From an uncultured Alphaproteobacteria bacterium (GTDB lineage Bacteria > Pseudomonadota > Alphaproteobacteria > Reyranellales > Reyranellaceae): 8,577 bases of DNA. The stretch spans positions 1 to 8,577 of the forward strand of contig CAIYWM010000920.1 of NCBI GenBank assembly GCA_903929895.1, written 5' to 3'. The notes below the pieces were generated by a model, which did not search any database, was not told the origin of the DNA, and saw only the letters and a list, made by a program, of their open reading frames with translations. Of this stretch, positions 6,627-8,577 are shown piece by piece. Numbering within the stretch: position 1 is the first letter of the stretch; the number at the start of each line of letters is the position of its first letter. Position numbers and translations under genes: made by a program.

Positions 6627-8422
6627 GACGGCTCGCGAGCGCGCACCACCGGCGCACGAAGAGGCGTGGGCTGAGCAACGGCAGGCGGTGCACCCGGCGG
6701 TCTCGGCGGTCCCGGCGGCGGCGACGCGGCCTTCAGCGTCTCCTTCAGCACGGCATCCTTTGGCCCGAACGCATGCTGCCGGCCGCCCCGCATCACGAGC
6801 AGCTGGTCGACAGCCGCCAGGGCGCTCGGCCGATGGGCGATCACGATGGCAATGCCTCCGCGTGCCCGCACCGACATGATGGCCTTGGTCAGCGCCTCCT
6901 CGCCGTCATGGTCGAGACTGGAATTGGGCTCGTCGAGCACCACGAGGAAGGGGTCGCCATAAAGCGCGCGCGCCAGGCCGACCCGCTGGCGCTGTCCCGC
7001 CGACAGGGCGGTACCGCCCTCGCCCATCTCGGTCTCATAGCCGTTCGGCAGGCCGAGGATCAGCTCGTGGACGCCGGCGGCCTGCGCCGCCGCGATCACC
7101 TTCGAAGGGTCCGGCTCCGGCTCCAGCCGGGCGATGTTCTGCGCGACCGTGCCGGAGAACAGCTCCATGTCCTGCGGCAGGTAGCCGATATGCTCGCCCA
7201 GAGCCTCGGACGACCATTGGTCGAGCGTCGCGCCATCGATCCGGACCTTGCCGGCGACCGGCCGCCAGACGCCGACGAGAGTGCGGGCGAGAGACGACTT
7301 GCCCGAGGCGCTGGGGCCGATGATCCCCAGCCCCTGGCCGGCCTTCAGGCCGAACGCGACGTCACGGGCCACCAGCACGTTCAGGCCCGGCGGCGCCACG
7401 CTGACCGCTTCGACCGACAGCGACGTCTTGGGCCTGGGCAGCTGCATGACGTCGCGGTCGTCGGGAATCCGGGCCAGCAGGTTGTTGAGCCGGTGCCAGC
7501 TCTGGCGGGCCGAGACGAAGACGCGCCACTGGGCGATCACCTGCTCGACCGGCGCGAGCGCCCGGGCCGAGAGGATGGAGCCGGCGATGATGATGCCGGC
7601 CGTCGCCTGTCCCTTGATAACGAGGTAGGCGCCGACCGCCAGCACCGCCGACTGCAGCGCCATGCGCAGTGCACGCGAGAAGCTGCCCATGCCGCCCGTG
7701 ATGTCGCCTGCCCGCTGATGGGCCTCGACGTAACGTCGTCCGTACTCCGACCACTGCTGGGCGAAGCGGCCGACCATGCCCATCGCATGCAGGACCTCCG
7801 AATTGCGGCGGCTGGCTTCGGCGAGGCTGGTGCGCCGGCTGGAGAGCGACGAGACCTCGATCGACGGCTGGCGGACCTTGACCTCGGTGATGAAGGTGAT
7901 GACGACCAGGATGAGGGCTCCGACCGTTGCCGTGAGGCCGATCAGCGGATGGAACAGGTAGCAGATGCCCAGGTAGAGCGGCATCCAGGGCAGGTCGAAC
8001 AGCGCGGGCGGACCGCTGCCGGACATGAAATTCCGGATTTGTTCGAGGTCGCGGACCGGCTCGAAGCCGTTCATCTGCGGTGCCCGGAGCGGCAGCTTGA
8101 CCAGCAGGTGATAGACTCGGCGGTCCAGCGTCTCGGCAAACCCGCCGGCGATCCGGATGAGGACCCGATTGCGCACGATGTCCAGGATGGCCTGGAACCC
8201 GTAGAGGCCGAGGGCCAGGATGCAGAGCGCGACCAGGGTGGGAACGCTGCGGCTCGGCAGCACCCGGTCGTAGACCTGGAGCATGAAGAACGAGCCGGTG
8301 AGATAAAGCACGTTCAAGACGGCGGTGAAGAGCGCCACCCCCAAATAGGAGGTGCGACACGACCGCAGCGCCTCCGCCAGTTCGGTCCGTGGCGATCCTG
8401 CGGGAGTTGGCACCCGGGTCAT
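6623..8422 (-). CDS. PrtD-type ABC transporter (permease/ATPase) of a type I secretion system
   Basis: This 599-residue half-transporter should work as a homodimer that exports an unfolded protein using ATP. The membrane domain covers about 20-310, with hydrophobic segments near 27-47, 60-80, 140-180 and 255-290. It includes the family-typical SFFMLQVYDRVLPSRS at 44-59. The ATPase domain has Walker A GPSASGKSS at 369-377, Q-loop Gln417 in YLPQDMELF, signature LSAGQRQR at 473-480, Walker B LVVLDEPN ending at 500 with Glu498, and switch His530. There is no N-terminal C39 peptidase or peptidase-like domain, so the substrate would carry a C-terminal uncleaved signal as in RTX or protease exporters. 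A proline-rich tail (about 568-599) extends past the ATPase domain. The start at 8422 matches where relatives begin. The frame is open further upstream to a TTG at 8530, but that leader looks non-coding. Confidence 0.94.
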   Translation of the reverse strand: MTRVPTPAGSPRTELAEALRSCRTSYLGVALFTAVLNVLYLTGSFFMLQVYDRVLPSRSVPTLVALCILALGLYGFQAILDIVRNRVLIRIAGGFAETLDRRVYHLLVKLPLRAPQMNGFEPVRDLEQIRNFMSGSGPPALFDLPWMPLYLGICYLFHPLIGLTATVGALILVVITFITEVKVRQPSIEVSSLSSRRTSLAEASRRNSEVLHAMGMVGRFAQQWSEYGRRYVEAHQRAGDITGGMGSFSRALRMALQSAVLAVGAYLVIKGQATAGIIIAGSILSARALAPVEQVIAQWRVFVSARQSWHRLNNLLARIPDDRDVMQLPRPKTSLSVEAVSVAPPGLNVLVARDVAFGLKAGQGLGIIGPSASGKSSLARTLVGVWRPVAGKVRIDGATLDQWSSEALGEHIGYLPQDMELFSGTVAQNIARLEPEPDPSKVIAAAQAAGVHELILGLPNGYETEMGEGGTALSAGQRQRVGLARALYGDPFLVVLDEPNSSLDHDGEEALTKAIMSVRARGGIAIVIAHRPSALAAVDQLLVMRGGRQHAFGPKDAVLKETLKAASPPPGPPRPPGAPPAVAQPTPLRAPVVRAREPS

Positions 8423-8577
8423 GCTGCTTCTCACGCCCCTCTTCGGCCGCCCCGCCATCCCCGGACGGCAGGGCCAGCGAGCCCACCTAGCATCGCCAAA
8501 CGGCGGCTGTCTCTCCCTTTCGATTGCCAATTGACGACTTTAACGCAGATTTCATAGCGTCCATGCATAACGGATGA
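8423..8577. promoter_or_regulatory. Leader region of the type I secretion operon
   Basis: These bases lie upstream of the ABC exporter gene and reach the window edge. The part nearest the gene (8423-8510) is GC-rich. The outer part (about 8515-8577) is more AT-rich than the rest of the window, as expected for a promoter, but I could not identify a clear -35/-10 pair on the minus strand. The ribosome binding site for the start at 8422 is only moderate (GAGAAG on the minus strand, a few bases before ATG). A 45-codon open frame (8431-8568, minus) is present but has no supporting signal. Confidence 0.35.

Noticed and set aside
5532..8557. Long plus-strand open frames opposite the secretion genes
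   Set aside because: They are antisense shadows of the HlyD-like and ABC genes, which have complete conserved motifs. The translated sequences are low-complexity and match no family I know.
8531..8560. TTGACG followed after about 17 nt by an AT-containing hexamer on the plus strand
   Set aside because: The putative -10 is poor and no plus-strand gene starts within the window downstream. The ATG at 8563 reads only four codons before a stop.
8431..8568. 45-codon minus-strand open frame just upstream of the ABC gene (possible leader peptide)
   Set aside because: It ends 8 bp before the ABC start, but it has no ribosome binding site, no hydrophobic or regulatory-peptide features, and its second half is Gly/Arg-rich as in random GC-rich sequence.

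Overview
The window is a GC-rich (about two thirds G+C by eye) stretch of proteobacterial chromosome. The gene families, the long antisense open frames typical of high-GC DNA, and the small palindromic repeats between genes suggest an alphaproteobacterium (Rhodospirillales or Rhizobiales type). That placement is an inference, because no rRNA or other marker gene is present. No tRNA, rRNA, CRISPR array, insertion sequence or phage gene was seen.

Layout. Positions 1-109 hold a palindromic repeat pair with no gene. A short-chain dehydrogenase (SDR, 110-859, minus) and a class III PLP aminotransferase (928-2145, plus) are transcribed away from each other from a 68-bp shared gap. The aminotransferase converges on a two-gene minus-strand unit: a small exported protein of unknown function (3067-3510), followed after 11 bp by a Tat-type lipoprotein with a GH25 lysozyme domain (2249-3055). 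A GMC-family FAD oxidoreductase (3628-5232, plus) diverges from that unit. It converges on a type I secretion pair: a PrtD-like ABC exporter (6623-8422) and an HlyD/PrtE-like adaptor (5316-6626), whose genes overlap by ATGA. The last 155 bases are the leader region of the exporter operon.

How the genes fit together. There is no single pathway. The SDR and aminotransferase look like one small metabolic module (oxidation of an alcohol or reduction of a carbonyl, plus transamination), and the GMC enzyme is probably another dehydrogenase of small alcohols. The GH25 lipoprotein and its small exported neighbour act at the cell envelope. The type I pair would form the inner-membrane and periplasmic part of a one-step secretion channel. 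Neither its outer-membrane TolC-like partner nor a secreted substrate is in the window.

The most distinctive non-coding signal is a pair of 88-bp inverted-repeat elements (2156-2243 and 5222-5309), one in each of the two convergent gaps. They share 28-nt arms and carry a compensatory base-pair change. The second copy supplies the last codons and the stop codon of the GMC gene. A third, different palindromic repeat lies downstream of the SDR. The window does not show a clearly new multi-gene system.
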